From contig NZ_VIGD01000018.1 in NCBI RefSeq assembly GCF_006569205.1, positions 1 through 49,471 on the forward strand: DNA of 49,471 nucleotides. Direction: 5' to 3'. Source of the stretch: Ureibacillus terrenus. GTDB lineage: Bacteria; Bacillota; Bacilli; Bacillales_A; Planococcaceae. A model generated the notes under the pieces. It was not told the origin of the DNA. It did no database searches and saw nothing but the letters and a program-made list of their open reading frames with translations. A program made the position numbers and the translations under genes. Shown piece by piece: positions 41,056-49,345 of this stretch. Positions within the stretch are counted from its first letter, which is position 1. Every line of letters starts with the position of its first letter.

Positions 41056-41222
41056 TATTGGGGAAGAATGCCCATCAGCCCAGCAGACAATCGATAACGG
41101 CATCGAACTCGCCTTCAAATCAACGTCCAATAATAGATGTTGTTTTATGCGCAGGTCATCGATTGCGGTATCGATTTCGCTTGAGATATCATGTGTGGTG
41201 ACAAGAGGGACTTCACTGTGGC

Positions 41223-41261
41223 AAAAGCTGTCTAGAATTGGATTTCTAGACAGCTTTTTTT
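41223..41261. terminator. Bidirectional terminator between abrB and rsmI
   Basis: AAAAGCTGTCTAGAA / TTCTAGACAGCTTTT forms a perfect 15-bp stem with a short loop and T-runs on both strands. It terminates abrB from the plus side and rsmI from the minus side; the rsmI stop codon touches its edge. Confidence 0.93.
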
Positions 41262-42129
41262 ATAAATGGTACTGCTGGTAAACCTCCCTTTTTGGAAGCC
41301 CCCTTAATTTCGCCACTTCCTTAATGGCCTCCTTTGAAGAAAGTTGTCTTTCCTTCATCAAGAATTCCACATGTTCAGGGATCGTCATCCCCGCCCAATA
41401 AGGAGCTTCTTCATTTTCATCATTTTCTTTCGCACCTTCCAAGATGATGCAAAATTCTCCCCGGATCTCATTGTCTTTTGTCCATTGGAGAGCCTCTTCC
41501 ACCGTTCCGCGCAAAAACTCCTCGAATTTTTTCGTCAGCTCCCTTGCTAGCACAATGCGACGATTGCCTAGCACCTCCGCGATATTTTCCAGCGTCTCTT
41601 GCAACCTGTGGGGCGCTTCATAAAAAACCAATGTTTCTTTCCGGTTTTTTAATTGGGCCAACTGTCTTTTTCTTTCTTTATTGTTGCGGTTCAAAAAACC
41701 GAAAAAGTAAAAAGGCTGAGGGCTTAAACCGGATGCGACTAAAGCGGTTAATGCCGCATTGGCTCCCGGTATAGGGATGACCGCAATATCCTCCGAAACC
41801 GCTTTTTGGACAAGATCGGCTCCCGGATCAGAAATGCAAGGCATCCCCGCGTCGCTGACCAATGCGACCTTTTTCCCCTCCCGCAGCCATTGCAATATTT
41901 TTTCGCCGGCCTGTTCTTGGTTATGTTCGTGGTAGCTTACCAAAGGAGTGGAAATATCGTAATAATGACATAATTTTTTTGTATTTCTTGTGTCTTCTGC
42001 TGCAATGATGTCCGCTTCCTTTAGAATGCGCAAGGCCCTCAAGGTGATATCTTCCAAGTTGCCTATGGGGGTTCCCACCAAATACAAACAACCGCTTTGC
42101 TCATGTATGCTGCTTTTTTGAGACTTCAT
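41260..42129 (-). CDS. rsmI: 16S rRNA (cytidine1402-2'-O)-methyltransferase
   Basis: It methylates the ribose of C1402 in the decoding centre. The 289 residues are a class III SAM methylase fold: [64 protein letters not shown] and [20 protein letters not shown]. The ATG at 42129 has GGGAGAG at 6-7 nt; the start codon 21 bp upstream lacks a site. The start overlaps the yazA end. The gene equals B. subtilis yabC. Confidence 0.96.
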   Translation of the reverse strand: MKSQKSSIHEQSGCLYLVGTPIGNLEDITLRALRILKEADIIAAEDTRNTKKLCHYYDISTPLVSYHEHNQEQAGEKILQWLREGKKVALVSDAGMPCISDPGADLVQKAVSEDIAVIPIPGANAALTALVASGLSPQPFYFFGFLNRNNKERKRQLAQLKNRKETLVFYEAPHRLQETLENIAEVLGNRRIVLARELTKKFEEFLRGTVEEALQWTKDNEIRGEFCIILEGAKENDENEEAPYWAGMTIPEHVEFLMKERQLSSKEAIKEVAKLRGLPKREVYQQYHL

Positions 42130-42394
42130 TTTTTTCTCTCCCAATTTCAATATATTTTATCTTTTCGCTGCGTTTTAATTGCTTAAAGGCGTATTCGGCC
42201 TTCAACGCCTCCTCTTTCGTTTCAAAGATTTCATAGTAAATGCATTGGACGGGCCGCCGTGCTCTTGTATATTTTGCCCCTTTGCCTTCATTATGCTGCC
42301 TAATTCTCCGTTCCAAATGATTGGTATAACCGGCATAAAGGGAGGAATCGGCGCATTCCAGCACATAAAAATAATGGTTATCCTTTTTTTCCAT
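42101..42394 (-). CDS. yazA: GIY-YIG domain protein (YazA/UPF0213)
   Basis: This is a small GIY-YIG nuclease-fold protein of unknown function. With the ATG at 42394 it has 97 residues: [20 protein letters not shown] (degenerate GIY-YIG), [22 protein letters not shown] and a helical Lys/Glu-rich end. Open frame extends to 42445, but B. subtilis YazA starts at the MEKK-like position. Overlaps are 17 bp with yabB upstream and 29 bp with rsmI downstream, so yabB-yazA-rsmI are tightly coupled. Confidence 0.9.
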   Translation of the reverse strand: MEKKDNHYFYVLECADSSLYAGYTNHLERRIRQHNEGKGAKYTRARRPVQCIYYEIFETKEEALKAEYAFKQLKRSEKIKYIEIGREKNEVSKKQHT

Positions 42395-43127
42395 ATAACA
42401 ATTCTTTCGTTTCATCCGTGTATTCATTGTTCTCATTATAAACATAGAGCGGAGGCAAAATTTTTAAATCCGGCTTCCCGTCCTTGATTCCTTCAATCAA
42501 CAGCATGTTGGCTTCTTTCCCCATTTTCGGATAAATAAAACGTATCCGCTTCGGTTCCAGACGATAATTCCTCATGGAAGTGATAATATCCAGGAGTCTG
42601 CCCGGTCTATGTACAAAAGCCGCCTTTCCCCCCTGTTTTAATAATCTGCTTGCGGCATAAATCGCTTCATCCAGGGTCAAGAGCACTTCATGGCGGGCGA
42701 TGGTATAATGCTCATTCAAGTTTTTGTCGCTTGTTTCAATGTCCAAAAAATAAGGTGGATTGCATGTCACCGCATCATATTTTTCAATGCCGAGCATCGG
42801 AGGAATTTCTTTTACATCCCCATGAATCATTTGAATCTGGTCTTCCAATCCATTGTACTTGATGCTTCTTACAGCCATATCATACAACCGCTCTTGTATT
42901 TCCACACCAATGATTTTTGCCTTGGTACGGGTGCTTAAAAATAAAGGAATGACCCCGTTTCCGGTACATAAATCAACTATTTGCCCCCTTGAAATCGGGA
43001 TGCTTGCAAACCTCGACAATAAAACGGCATCCAAAGAAAAGGAAAAAACAGAAGGACTCTGGATAATACGCAAATCCTCCGCCAATAAATAATCCAGGCG
43101 TTCATCGCCTTTCAACCATTCTTCCAC
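42378..43127 (-). CDS. yabB: tRNA1(Val) (adenine37-N6)-methyltransferase family (TrmN6/YabB)
   Basis: This is a SAM-dependent methyltransferase with the N6-adenine signature CNPPYF near residue 125 and motif [16 protein letters not shown] near 55. Its E. coli relative TrmN6 methylates A37 of tRNA-Val; the activity is inferred here from the family. The GTG at 43127 has AGGAGG 7 nt upstream, giving 249 residues; the ATG at 43145 overlaps that site and is rejected. First gene of the yabB-yazA-rsmI unit, after a terminator that follows yabA. Confidence 0.9.
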   Translation of the reverse strand: MEEWLKGDERLDYLLAEDLRIIQSPSVFSFSLDAVLLSRFASIPISRGQIVDLCTGNGVIPLFLSTRTKAKIIGVEIQERLYDMAVRSIKYNGLEDQIQMIHGDVKEIPPMLGIEKYDAVTCNPPYFLDIETSDKNLNEHYTIARHEVLLTLDEAIYAASRLLKQGGKAAFVHRPGRLLDIITSMRNYRLEPKRIRFIYPKMGKEANMLLIEGIKDGKPDLKILPPLYVYNENNEYTDETKELLYGKKG

Positions 43128-43146
43128 ACTGACACTCCTCCTCATG

Positions 43147-43183
43147 AAAATAAAAGACTGTACCCCATTCGGGTATCAGCCTT
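43147..43183 (-). terminator. yabA terminator
   Basis: GGCTGATACCC / GGGGTACAGTC forms a stem with one bulge and a 4-nt loop, then TTTTATTTT on the minus strand. It lies directly after the yabA stop. Confidence 0.75.
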
Positions 43184-43186
43184 TTG

Positions 43187-43534
43187 TTAACTGTTTTTAT
43201 TAAAAAACGAAAGACAAAATAAGCAGTCCTCACCTTTCCGGGAACTTCCAAAATGCACATTGCATACATGAAAGCCTTCCTGATAAAGCCGGGCCAAATT
43301 GTCATAGCCCTCCCCGATATCTAAAGCGCCTTTCTTTCCGCCCTGTTCAAAAGTTTCTGCTGCCTTTGTAAGATCTTCCAATCGCTTTCTGAGATGATAA
43401 TTTTCTATTTGAAGTGACTGATATTCTTCCACCAAATGCGCAACAGATTTTTTGATTTCGTCAAATTGCTGTTGTAGCGATTCCAGTTGCTGTTCGAATT
43501 CCATTATAGCATCTAAAAAATTACGGTCCCTCAA
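43187..43534 (-). CDS. yabA: Replication initiation control protein YabA
   Basis: It binds DnaA and DnaN to prevent over-initiation in B. subtilis. The 115 residues consist of an N-terminal coiled-coil tetramerisation region (about 1-60) and a C-terminal zinc domain with [20 protein letters not shown], then HF and CLFCLSFF (HxC...CxxC). The TTG at 43534 has GGGGTGG 5 nt upstream, and the resulting N terminus ([19 protein letters not shown]) aligns with B. subtilis YabA; an upstream GTG at 43543 is less likely. Confidence 0.95.
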   Translation of the reverse strand: MRDRNFLDAIMEFEQQLESLQQQFDEIKKSVAHLVEEYQSLQIENYHLRKRLEDLTKAAETFEQGGKKGALDIGEGYDNLARLYQEGFHVCNVHFGSSRKGEDCLFCLSFFNKNS

Positions 43535-43558
43535 CCAAGCCACCCCATTAGTATATGT

Positions 43559-44374
43559 CTATATCAAATTCTTCTCGCATGCAAGGATTTCTTCCAATGT
43601 ATATTCGGCAGTCCGTTCAAGTTCTTCCAAATAGACTTGGATTACCCGTTCCAGTACATTGATTCCCGCAACGGTTCCGACGCCATCAGGAGTGATGATG
43701 GTTTCACCGATGTCCGGCATTCCATTTTTCGCAGTTTCGTAATCATCATTTTCATATTTTAAACAGCACATTAATCGTCCGCACAATCCGGAAATTTTTG
43801 TAGGGTTTAAGGACAAATTTTGATCTTTCGCCATTTTAATGGAAACCGGATCAAAATCCCCCAAAAAGGTAGTACAGCATAGCATCCGGCCACAAGGACC
43901 AATGCCCCCGAGCAGTTTCGCTTCATCCCGAACCCCGATTTGCCGAAGTTCTATGCGGGTCCGGAAAATCGCGGCCAAATCTTTTACCAGTTCGCGGAAA
44001 TCCACTCTTCCCTCTGCTGTAAAATAAAAAATGACTTTATTCCGATCGAATGTATACTCAACATCCACCAGCTTCATTTCCAACTGATGTTCTGCAATTT
44101 TTACATTTGCTATATCAAAAGCCCGTTTCGCTTCTTTCTTGTTTTCTTCCACCTGGATTTTATCCCGTTCCGTCGCTGGGCGGATCACCTGCTTCAAAGG
44201 CAGAACCACGTCATTTTCTCCCACTTGCCTCATCGGAATTACGACTTTTCCGTATTCAATCCCCCGGGCCGTTTCCACAATCACGTATTGATCCTTTTCC
44301 AGTTGATATTCTCCAGGATCAAAGTAATATATCTTACCCGCCCGTTTAAAGCGGACACCTACCACATTATACAA
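43559..44374 (-). CDS. ricT: RicT (YaaT), PSP1-domain protein of the Ric complex
   Basis: With RicA and RicF it forms an iron-sulfur complex that helps RNase Y mature mRNAs and promotes sporulation and competence in B. subtilis. The 271-residue protein is built around the PSP1 domain: GVRFKRAGKIYYFDPGEY, LEMKLVDVEYTFDRNKVIFYF, and the cysteine motifs GPCGRMLCCTTFLGDF and GLCGRLMCCLKYE that can bind Fe-S. Its start overlaps the holB end by 8 bp. The other Ric genes are elsewhere. Confidence 0.95.
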   Translation of the reverse strand: MYNVVGVRFKRAGKIYYFDPGEYQLEKDQYVIVETARGIEYGKVVIPMRQVGENDVVLPLKQVIRPATERDKIQVEENKKEAKRAFDIANVKIAEHQLEMKLVDVEYTFDRNKVIFYFTAEGRVDFRELVKDLAAIFRTRIELRQIGVRDEAKLLGGIGPCGRMLCCTTFLGDFDPVSIKMAKDQNLSLNPTKISGLCGRLMCCLKYENDDYETAKNGMPDIGETIITPDGVGTVAGINVLERVIQVYLEELERTAEYTLEEILACEKNLI

Positions 44375-45371
44375 AGGAATACCCCTCCTGCAATTTCAGC
44401 ATTAGCTGTTCCATTAAAAGCGTGCGATTCATATTGCGTCCCACATTTTGTCTGGCTTCCAAGATTGCATGCATCTGGTTTGACAATTGCTCATATGTGG
44501 AAGATAATGCAAATTCCTTCCATCTATCGATCATATCCGGATAAGTGCAGGCACTGTCCGGATTTGCCTTTATCGCTACAATATCCCGATAAGCTAAAAG
44601 CAGTAAATCGAGGCTGAGCTCGAATTCGTTTCTTTCCTTCAAATTCGGAATCCATTCGTCATATATGATCAACAATGCTTCATTCACATTCTTTCTGACA
44701 GCCTCAACTAATTTTAACACTGTTTTTCTCGCAAGTGCAAACTGCTCATCTTGCGCCAGCTCAAGTCCTTTTTCAAGGCTGTTCGTTACCTGGCTGACCG
44801 TGGATGCCATGGAAAACGTCAATCCATGTTCGACCAATTGCTGAATTAAAAATTCTTTTGGAATGCTTGAAAACTTGATATGCTGGCAGCGGGACCGGAT
44901 CGTCGGCAAGATCGATTGATATTGTTCCGTTAAAAGAATGGCCGTTACTTGTCCATCCGGTTCTTCCAAAAACTTTAACAACGTATTGCTTGCGGCAATA
45001 TTCATCTTATCGGCATGATGGAGGACATAAATTTTTCTTCCTTCCTCAAAGGACGTTTTGGCCATTGTTGAAATTAAATCCCGGATTTGCTCCACTTTAA
45101 TAAATTGTCCATCCGGTTCGATATGCAGCACGTTCGGATGATTGCCGGATTCCACCCGTTTACAATTTCTGCATGTTTCACATGGAACATTTTTCGACGG
45201 GTTTAGACAAAGCAGCAGTTTAATAAAAAATTTCGCCACCTCTTTTTTTCCCGTGCCTTTTTCCCCTTCAAATATATAAGCATGTCCAATGCGTCCCTTT
45301 TCAAAAATCATCTGCAATTGCTTCATGACAATCGGTTGCAGTTTCATTAGTTGATCAACGGTTTCAAGCAT
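44367..45371 (-). CDS. holB: DNA polymerase III delta' subunit
   Basis: This is a clamp-loader subunit that helps place the beta clamp on DNA. The 334 residues show an AAA+ core: HAYIFEGEKGTGKKEVAKFF (phosphate loop), the zinc module CETCRNCKRV with an upstream Cys, IEPDGQFIKVEQIRDL, TLLKFLEEPDGQ and SRCQHIKFS. The start equals the B. subtilis HolB start. Coupled to ricT by an 8-bp overlap. Confidence 0.95.
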   Translation of the reverse strand: MLETVDQLMKLQPIVMKQLQMIFEKGRIGHAYIFEGEKGTGKKEVAKFFIKLLLCLNPSKNVPCETCRNCKRVESGNHPNVLHIEPDGQFIKVEQIRDLISTMAKTSFEEGRKIYVLHHADKMNIAASNTLLKFLEEPDGQVTAILLTEQYQSILPTIRSRCQHIKFSSIPKEFLIQQLVEHGLTFSMASTVSQVTNSLEKGLELAQDEQFALARKTVLKLVEAVRKNVNEALLIIYDEWIPNLKERNEFELSLDLLLLAYRDIVAIKANPDSACTYPDMIDRWKEFALSSTYEQLSNQMHAILEARQNVGRNMNRTLLMEQLMLKLQEGYSFV

Positions 45372-45413
45372 TTCCTTCCACCTTTTCTTCCCTTAAAATC
45401 AACCTTTTTTTAG

Positions 45414-45451
45414 AAAAAATCCCGTGTCTATTAATATTCAAAAGACACGGG
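45414..45451 (-). terminator. yaaR terminator
   Basis: CCCGTGTCT / AGACACGGG forms a 9-bp stem with a roughly 13-nt AT-rich loop, followed by ATTTTTTC on the minus strand. It lies between yaaR and holB; holB shows no obvious promoter of its own, so partial read-through is likely. Confidence 0.8.
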
Positions 45452-45454
45452 GGG

Positions 45455-45895
45455 TCACATATATAAATTAATCAATAGGCCTTTTATTTCTCCAATTTTA
45501 TCAAGCAGCTCAATCGTTTCCTTTTCTTCGTCCAAAATGTCCTGAGCCAACTCCACCAAATGTTCGTCAATCGTTTTAATGATTTTCAACCTTCTGCCTT
45601 CGCCGAACCGGTTCCAGGTGTGGGACTGTTTCAATTCAAGGCCATATTCAACGGTTTCTTGCAGAAAGCGTTTCACGAGCATCTTAAATCGGGCCAAGTC
45701 ACGCAAATTTCTGGATCTTGCGACACGATCCCCCGCCGCGGAGATATCCCCCAACAGACGGGTCAATTGCTCATTTTGCAGTTTCTGCCCATGCTTGACA
45801 ACAAGTTCTCCAAAGCGGTTATTGTTCTCAGTTGTATGTTTTATTTCTTGAAGATTCGGTTTAATCCCTACCCGTAAATCCTGATTAATTTTCAC
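45455..45895 (-). CDS. yaaR: YaaR family protein (DUF327)
   Basis: Function is unknown. The 146 residues look wholly alpha-helical, with RFGELVVKHGQKLQNEQLTR, LARFKMLVKRFLQETVEYGL and SHTWNRFGEGRRLKIIKTID typical of the family. No membrane segment or metal motif is visible. It lies 47 bp after darA and before holB, the B. subtilis order (yaaQ-yaaR-holB). Confidence 0.9.
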   Translation of the reverse strand: MKINQDLRVGIKPNLQEIKHTTENNNRFGELVVKHGQKLQNEQLTRLLGDISAAGDRVARSRNLRDLARFKMLVKRFLQETVEYGLELKQSHTWNRFGEGRRLKIIKTIDEHLVELAQDILDEEKETIELLDKIGEIKGLLINLYM

Positions 45896-45942
45896 AAAAC
45901 TTCAGCCCCTACATGATTCTTCAAATGACAGGAATCCGTCAT

Positions 45943-46308
<366 letters not shown>

Positions 46309-46318
46309 TATTACCCAT

Positions 46319-46509
46319 TTACACTTCATTTCCTGCTTTCAGAAAAATCAGCCATTCTTTTGGATGCTGTTTAGATGGCGGATTGTCAGGAAAAGAAAAT
46401 TTTTTCCTTATTTTATGAATGAAACGATGATTTTGCCCTGTTTCATGATCAACTTTTCATGCAACGCCCACAACGGGCGGCAAATCCTGATCATTTCATA
46501 AAAGAGCAT
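46319..46509 (-). pseudogene. Possible frameshifted small ORF between tmk and darA
   Basis: A minus-strand frame from the ATG at 46509 reads MLFYEMIRICRPLWALHEK, and the overlapping frame continues VDHETGQNHRFIHKIRKKFS to WLIFLKAGNEV and a stop at 46319. Joined by a shift of one base near 46450 they would give a plausible hydrophilic protein of about 64 residues. I do not recognise it, see no strong ribosome binding site, and cannot exclude chance. The other features of the tmk-darA gap are the tmk terminator and the darA -10. Confidence 0.3.
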
Positions 46510-46534
46510 GAATGTTTTTTACAGTATACCCTTA

Positions 46535-46578
46535 AAAGAAAAAGAAAAACAAAGGGATATCCATTCCAGATATCCCTT
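46535..46578 (-). terminator. tmk terminator
   Basis: AGGGATATC / GATATCCCT forms a 9-bp stem with a 7-nt loop, followed by TTTGTTTTTCTTTTTC on the minus strand, directly after the tmk stop. Confidence 0.88.
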
Positions 46579-46586
46579 TTTTCCAT

Positions 46587-47216
46587 TTATTCCTTTTTTA
46601 AATAATTCAACACCTCATTTAACACCAGATGAAATACAGTGTCCATGTCCTGATCGGCATCGATTTTCTTGATCCTCTCAGGGAACCTTTCTAAAAGTTC
46701 GTAGTATCCTTTCCGAACTTTGCGGTGAAAATCCAGCGACTCCAAATCCAGGCGATTGACTTCCCGGTCGCCGTCTTTCCGGATTCTGGATAGCCCCACT
46801 TCGGGAGAGACGTCCAAAAATAAAGTCAAATGGGGCATATAGCCATTCACGGCAAATTGGTTGATGGCCCATATTTCTTCGATTCCGAGCCCTCTCGCAT
46901 ACCCTTGATAGGTAAGGCTGCTGTCAATGTATCGATCGCATAACACAATACTTCCTTGTTCTATCGCCGGAATGACCTTTTCAACAAGATGCTGCCTTCT
47001 TGCGGCAGCATACAAAAGGGCTTCGGTCTTGGCATCCATCTTTATATTCTTTTTATCTAAAATGATGTTTCGAATCTGTTCGGCAATCTCAATGCCTCCA
47101 GGCTCTCTCGTACAAACAACCTCATACCCCTGTTGAACCAAATATTCCGCTAAGCGTTGGAGGATCGTGCTTTTCCCTGCTCCTTCTCCTCCTTCAAAAC
47201 TGATTAAATATCCCAC
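46587..47216 (-). CDS. tmk: Thymidylate kinase
   Basis: It phosphorylates dTMP to dTDP for DNA synthesis. The phosphate loop [20 protein letters not shown] is at the N terminus, [18 protein letters not shown] near 95, and the [19 protein letters not shown] near 150. The GTG at 47216 with GGAGG 8 nt upstream gives 209 residues and the normal start just before the phosphate loop; the frame opens upstream to 47255. It lies 42 bp after the yaaO stop, so both probably share a transcript. Confidence 0.96.
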   Translation of the reverse strand: MGYLISFEGGEGAGKSTILQRLAEYLVQQGYEVVCTREPGGIEIAEQIRNIILDKKNIKMDAKTEALLYAAARRQHLVEKVIPAIEQGSIVLCDRYIDSSLTYQGYARGLGIEEIWAINQFAVNGYMPHLTLFLDVSPEVGLSRIRKDGDREVNRLDLESLDFHRKVRKGYYELLERFPERIKKIDADQDMDTVFHLVLNEVLNYLKKE

Positions 47217-47258
47217 AAGTTGTTCCTCCAATAAATTGCATTGATTTTTAGACATCGA

Positions 47259-48680
47259 TTAATTCTTTACCACATAAAGGAGCTTTTCTTCAAGTCGATG
47301 CTCCCCTTGGAAAGCTGCTCCTGCCGCCAATAGTTCTTCCAATTGGCTCAGTTTGGATACCGTAATTTTTTCTCCCGGTATAAATAAAGGGATGCCCGGT
47401 GGATAAGGAATGACCATACCTGCCGAAACCCTGCCAATGGCCCGTACATAAGGAATCCATTCCGTTTCCTTATCCTCCAATTCATCGAAGGAATATTCGG
47501 GAATGGAGATTTTGTTCTTATTTTGATAAGATGTCGCAAATCCATCCATCGCCTTTGTATTTTTCAACATGGCAACCGCTTCTTTGATCAAAATCCTTGT
47601 TTCTGCAAAAGGAAAACTTTGTCCCTGTTTCAACAAAGGCAAAATGAGCAAAACTTGATGAAGATCCGCCAATTCCGGATATATGCCGCGCTCTTCCAAT
47701 GCCTCTTTCACCTGAAAACCGGAATGGCCTGGTACTCTTAAAAGCACTTTTAACGGATCGTCCATTTCGATGACTTGCAAAGATGGAATGGAACGCAACG
47801 CTTCAATCCACCGTTCCCTTTTTTCGAAAAAGTAGCTTGCGTCACTTTCCAAATAGGTTTGCACATAATGTCTTGCATCGTCCAAAGAAGCAAGCAATAC
47901 ATAGGATGGACTGCTTGACTGCAGCATCCGTAAATATCGGTTGACCCTCTCTGCATCCACAAGGTTTGATTTGATATGTAAAAAGGATGCCATGGTCATT
48001 GCCGGCAAGGTTTTATGGGCTGATTGAACAACCAGATCCGCTCCTGCATCCAGAGCAGACTCCGGAAATCGTTTGCTTGCCGAAAAGTGGGCGCCATGGG
48101 CTTCATCCACCAAAACCGGGATCCCCAATTCATGACAGAGAGCGATCTGCAGTTTTAATTCTTTGGACACCGCTCCATAATAGGTCGGAGAAGTCAAAAT
48201 GACCGCTTTGGCATCTTGATGAATCAGCAATACCTCTTCTAAAGTCGTAAATGTTACGTGAGTGGCCGTCCTTGTTTTTTCATCCCATTCCGGGGAAACA
48301 TAGATCGGTTTCGCCCCGACCAATTGAAGTCCATGAAAAATCGATTTATGGGCATTTCTTTGTACAATCACTTTCTCATTCCGTTTACAAACGGCATAAA
48401 TCATTGCCAAATTGCCCACGGTGGAACCATTAACTAAAAAAAAACTGCGATCGGCACCGTATGTTTGTGCCAACAATTGCTCCGCTTCGTATATTGCTCC
48501 TTCAGGATGATGGAAATCATCCAGACCTGTCAGCTCTGTTAAATCAAAGGGCAGTGCACCCTGCATATCCTGCGGCAATCCCGAAATTAATCCATTCTTA
48601 TGGCCCGGTACATGAAAAGATATCGGATGTTTCTCCGTAAATTTCTTTAATGTTTCCACTAATGGCCGTTCGATTCTCAT
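47259..48680 (-). CDS. yaaO: Orn/Lys/Arg decarboxylase family protein (YaaO)
   Basis: This is a PLP-dependent fold-type I enzyme. The 473 residues show SFHVPGHKNG near residue 20, FFLVNGSTVGNLAMI, NAHKSIFHGL, LVDEAHGAHFSA and the PLP lysine in SAHKTLPAMTMAS near 220. The family includes arginine (SpeA), lysine and ornithine decarboxylases; substrate cannot be set from sequence alone. The ATG at 48680 has GGGGG 7 nt upstream. A TATAAT (48709-48714) may be its -10. The genes csfB, xpaC and yaaN expected between 5S and yaaO are absent. Confidence 0.92.
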   Translation of the reverse strand: MRIERPLVETLKKFTEKHPISFHVPGHKNGLISGLPQDMQGALPFDLTELTGLDDFHHPEGAIYEAEQLLAQTYGADRSFFLVNGSTVGNLAMIYAVCKRNEKVIVQRNAHKSIFHGLQLVGAKPIYVSPEWDEKTRTATHVTFTTLEEVLLIHQDAKAVILTSPTYYGAVSKELKLQIALCHELGIPVLVDEAHGAHFSASKRFPESALDAGADLVVQSAHKTLPAMTMASFLHIKSNLVDAERVNRYLRMLQSSSPSYVLLASLDDARHYVQTYLESDASYFFEKRERWIEALRSIPSLQVIEMDDPLKVLLRVPGHSGFQVKEALEERGIYPELADLHQVLLILPLLKQGQSFPFAETRILIKEAVAMLKNTKAMDGFATSYQNKNKISIPEYSFDELEDKETEWIPYVRAIGRVSAGMVIPYPPGIPLFIPGEKITVSKLSQLEELLAAGAAFQGEHRLEEKLLYVVKN

Positions 48681-48830
48681 CGTTTTACCCCCTGTACTAC
48701 TGACTTTTATTATAGTCCGAATGACGGAAAAACACATCTTTTGATAAAGAATTCAATAAAATATTTTCAAACTTTTTACAAATACAGGGGAACCGTACAA
48801 TTGCACAGAAGGAGTTTTATGGATTGCAAT

Positions 48831-48857
48831 AAAAAAACACCACTGAAAAAGTGGTGT
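48831..48857 (-). terminator. Terminator of the pseudo-5S segment
   Basis: ACACCACT / AGTGGTGT (8-bp stem, 5-nt loop) is followed by TTTTTTT on the minus strand. It is nearly the same hairpin as the true 5S terminator at 49143-49170, supporting a duplication. Confidence 0.8.
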
Positions 48858-48921
48858 CTTTGCGAAGCGCGCGTCTATCTCGCGCAGGGGGAAGCCCCCT
48901 CACTACCATCGGCACTGGCTC
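48858..48921 (-). pseudogene. Decayed copy of the 3' half of 5S rRNA
   Basis: The minus strand reads AGTGCCGATGGTAGTGAGG, GGGCTTCCCCCTGCGCGAG and then ACGCGCGCTTCGCA. It closely follows the 3' half of the intact 5S at 49177-49291 and, like it, ends in a GTGGTG-stem terminator. The 5' half of 5S is replaced by unrelated GC-rich sequence, so a functional 5S is unlikely. Confidence 0.75.
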
Positions 48922-49131
48922 CGAAGCCCGTTGACCGGCGAATCTCCGCGTCAGCTTCGCCGGTCCGGTGCTCACGTACACTGTACGCTCCGATCCGGGC
49001 CGGCTCGCTTCCTTGACCTTCTTGGTCCCCGGGCTTCTCGCCTGCTGCTGCTCTGGATTCCCTTATCCATTGAATAGCTGCTTCCTTAACCGCGCCGACC
49101 TGACCTTCGGTCTTTGGCAGTTGGGGGCTTA
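48922..49131 (-). other. GC-rich structured insert of unknown nature
   Basis: This 210-bp segment is much richer in G and C than its surroundings. On the minus strand it contains CCGGCCCGG with inner CGTAC-AGT-GTACG and closing CCGGACCGG, then ACCGGCGAA / TTCGCCGGT, then GGCTTCGGAGCC. Its far end (plus strand TGGCAGTTGGGGGCTT, 49116-49131) is an inverted near-copy of the 5S stretch at 49205-49220. The 89-codon open frame across it has no family resemblance and is probably not coding. It could be a structured RNA or a small mobile repeat. Confidence 0.5.
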
Positions 49132-49142
49132 TTTTTGAAAAC

Positions 49143-49170
49143 AAAAAAGCACCACTTCAAAAGTGGTGCT
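49143..49170 (-). terminator. rRNA operon terminator after 5S
   Basis: AGCACCACTT / AAGTGGTGCT forms a perfect 10-bp stem with a short loop and is followed by TTTTTTG on the minus strand, a few bases after 5S. Confidence 0.93.
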
Positions 49171-49176
49171 TTCTTG

Positions 49177-49291
49177 CGAAGCGACGTCCTACTCTCGCAG
49201 GGGGAAGCCCCCAACTACCATCGGCGCTGAAGAGCTTAACTTCCGTGTTCGGTATGGGAACGGGTGTGACCTCTTCGCCATCGTCACTTCA
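49177..49291 (-). rRNA. 5S ribosomal RNA
   Basis: The minus strand carries the conserved 5S core: GAAGAGGTCACACCCGTTCC, ATACCGAACACGGAAGTTAA, CGCCGATGGTAGTTGGGGGC and GCGAGAGTAGGAC. Helix I pairs GAAGTGAC (49283-49290) with GTCGCTTC (49178-49185), which sets both ends to within a few bases. It follows 23S by a spacer of about 54 bp. RNase M5 (rnmV, 35371-35937) would process its precursor. Confidence 0.96.
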
Positions 49292-49345
49292 CAATATGAG
49301 GGTTGTTCCCTCAAAACTGGATAACGGCATCGAAAGTGTTTTCTT
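49292..49345 (-). other. 23S-5S spacer
   Basis: This transcribed spacer carries a small hairpin GAGGG / CCCTC (49298-49312) and a CAAAACTGG element. It encodes no tRNA. Confidence 0.7.

Noticed and set aside
41090..41106. 15-base match between the abrB downstream region and the 23S-5S spacer (GATAACGGCATCGAA, also about 49320)
   Set aside because: One match of this length is expected by chance in a window of this size, and the flanks do not agree.
43940..44617. 225-codon plus-strand open frame across ricT and holB
   Set aside because: It runs antisense to two conserved overlapping genes and shows no domain features.
48741..49016. Plus-strand open frame of 91 codons with AAGGAG before its ATG
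   Set aside because: The frame runs straight through a terminator hairpin and the 5S-like segment, so the ribosome binding site match is probably chance.
48875..49144. 89-codon minus-strand open frame in the GC-rich insert
   Set aside because: The frame follows from high GC content; it overlaps the pseudo-5S and palindromes and has no recognisable domain.
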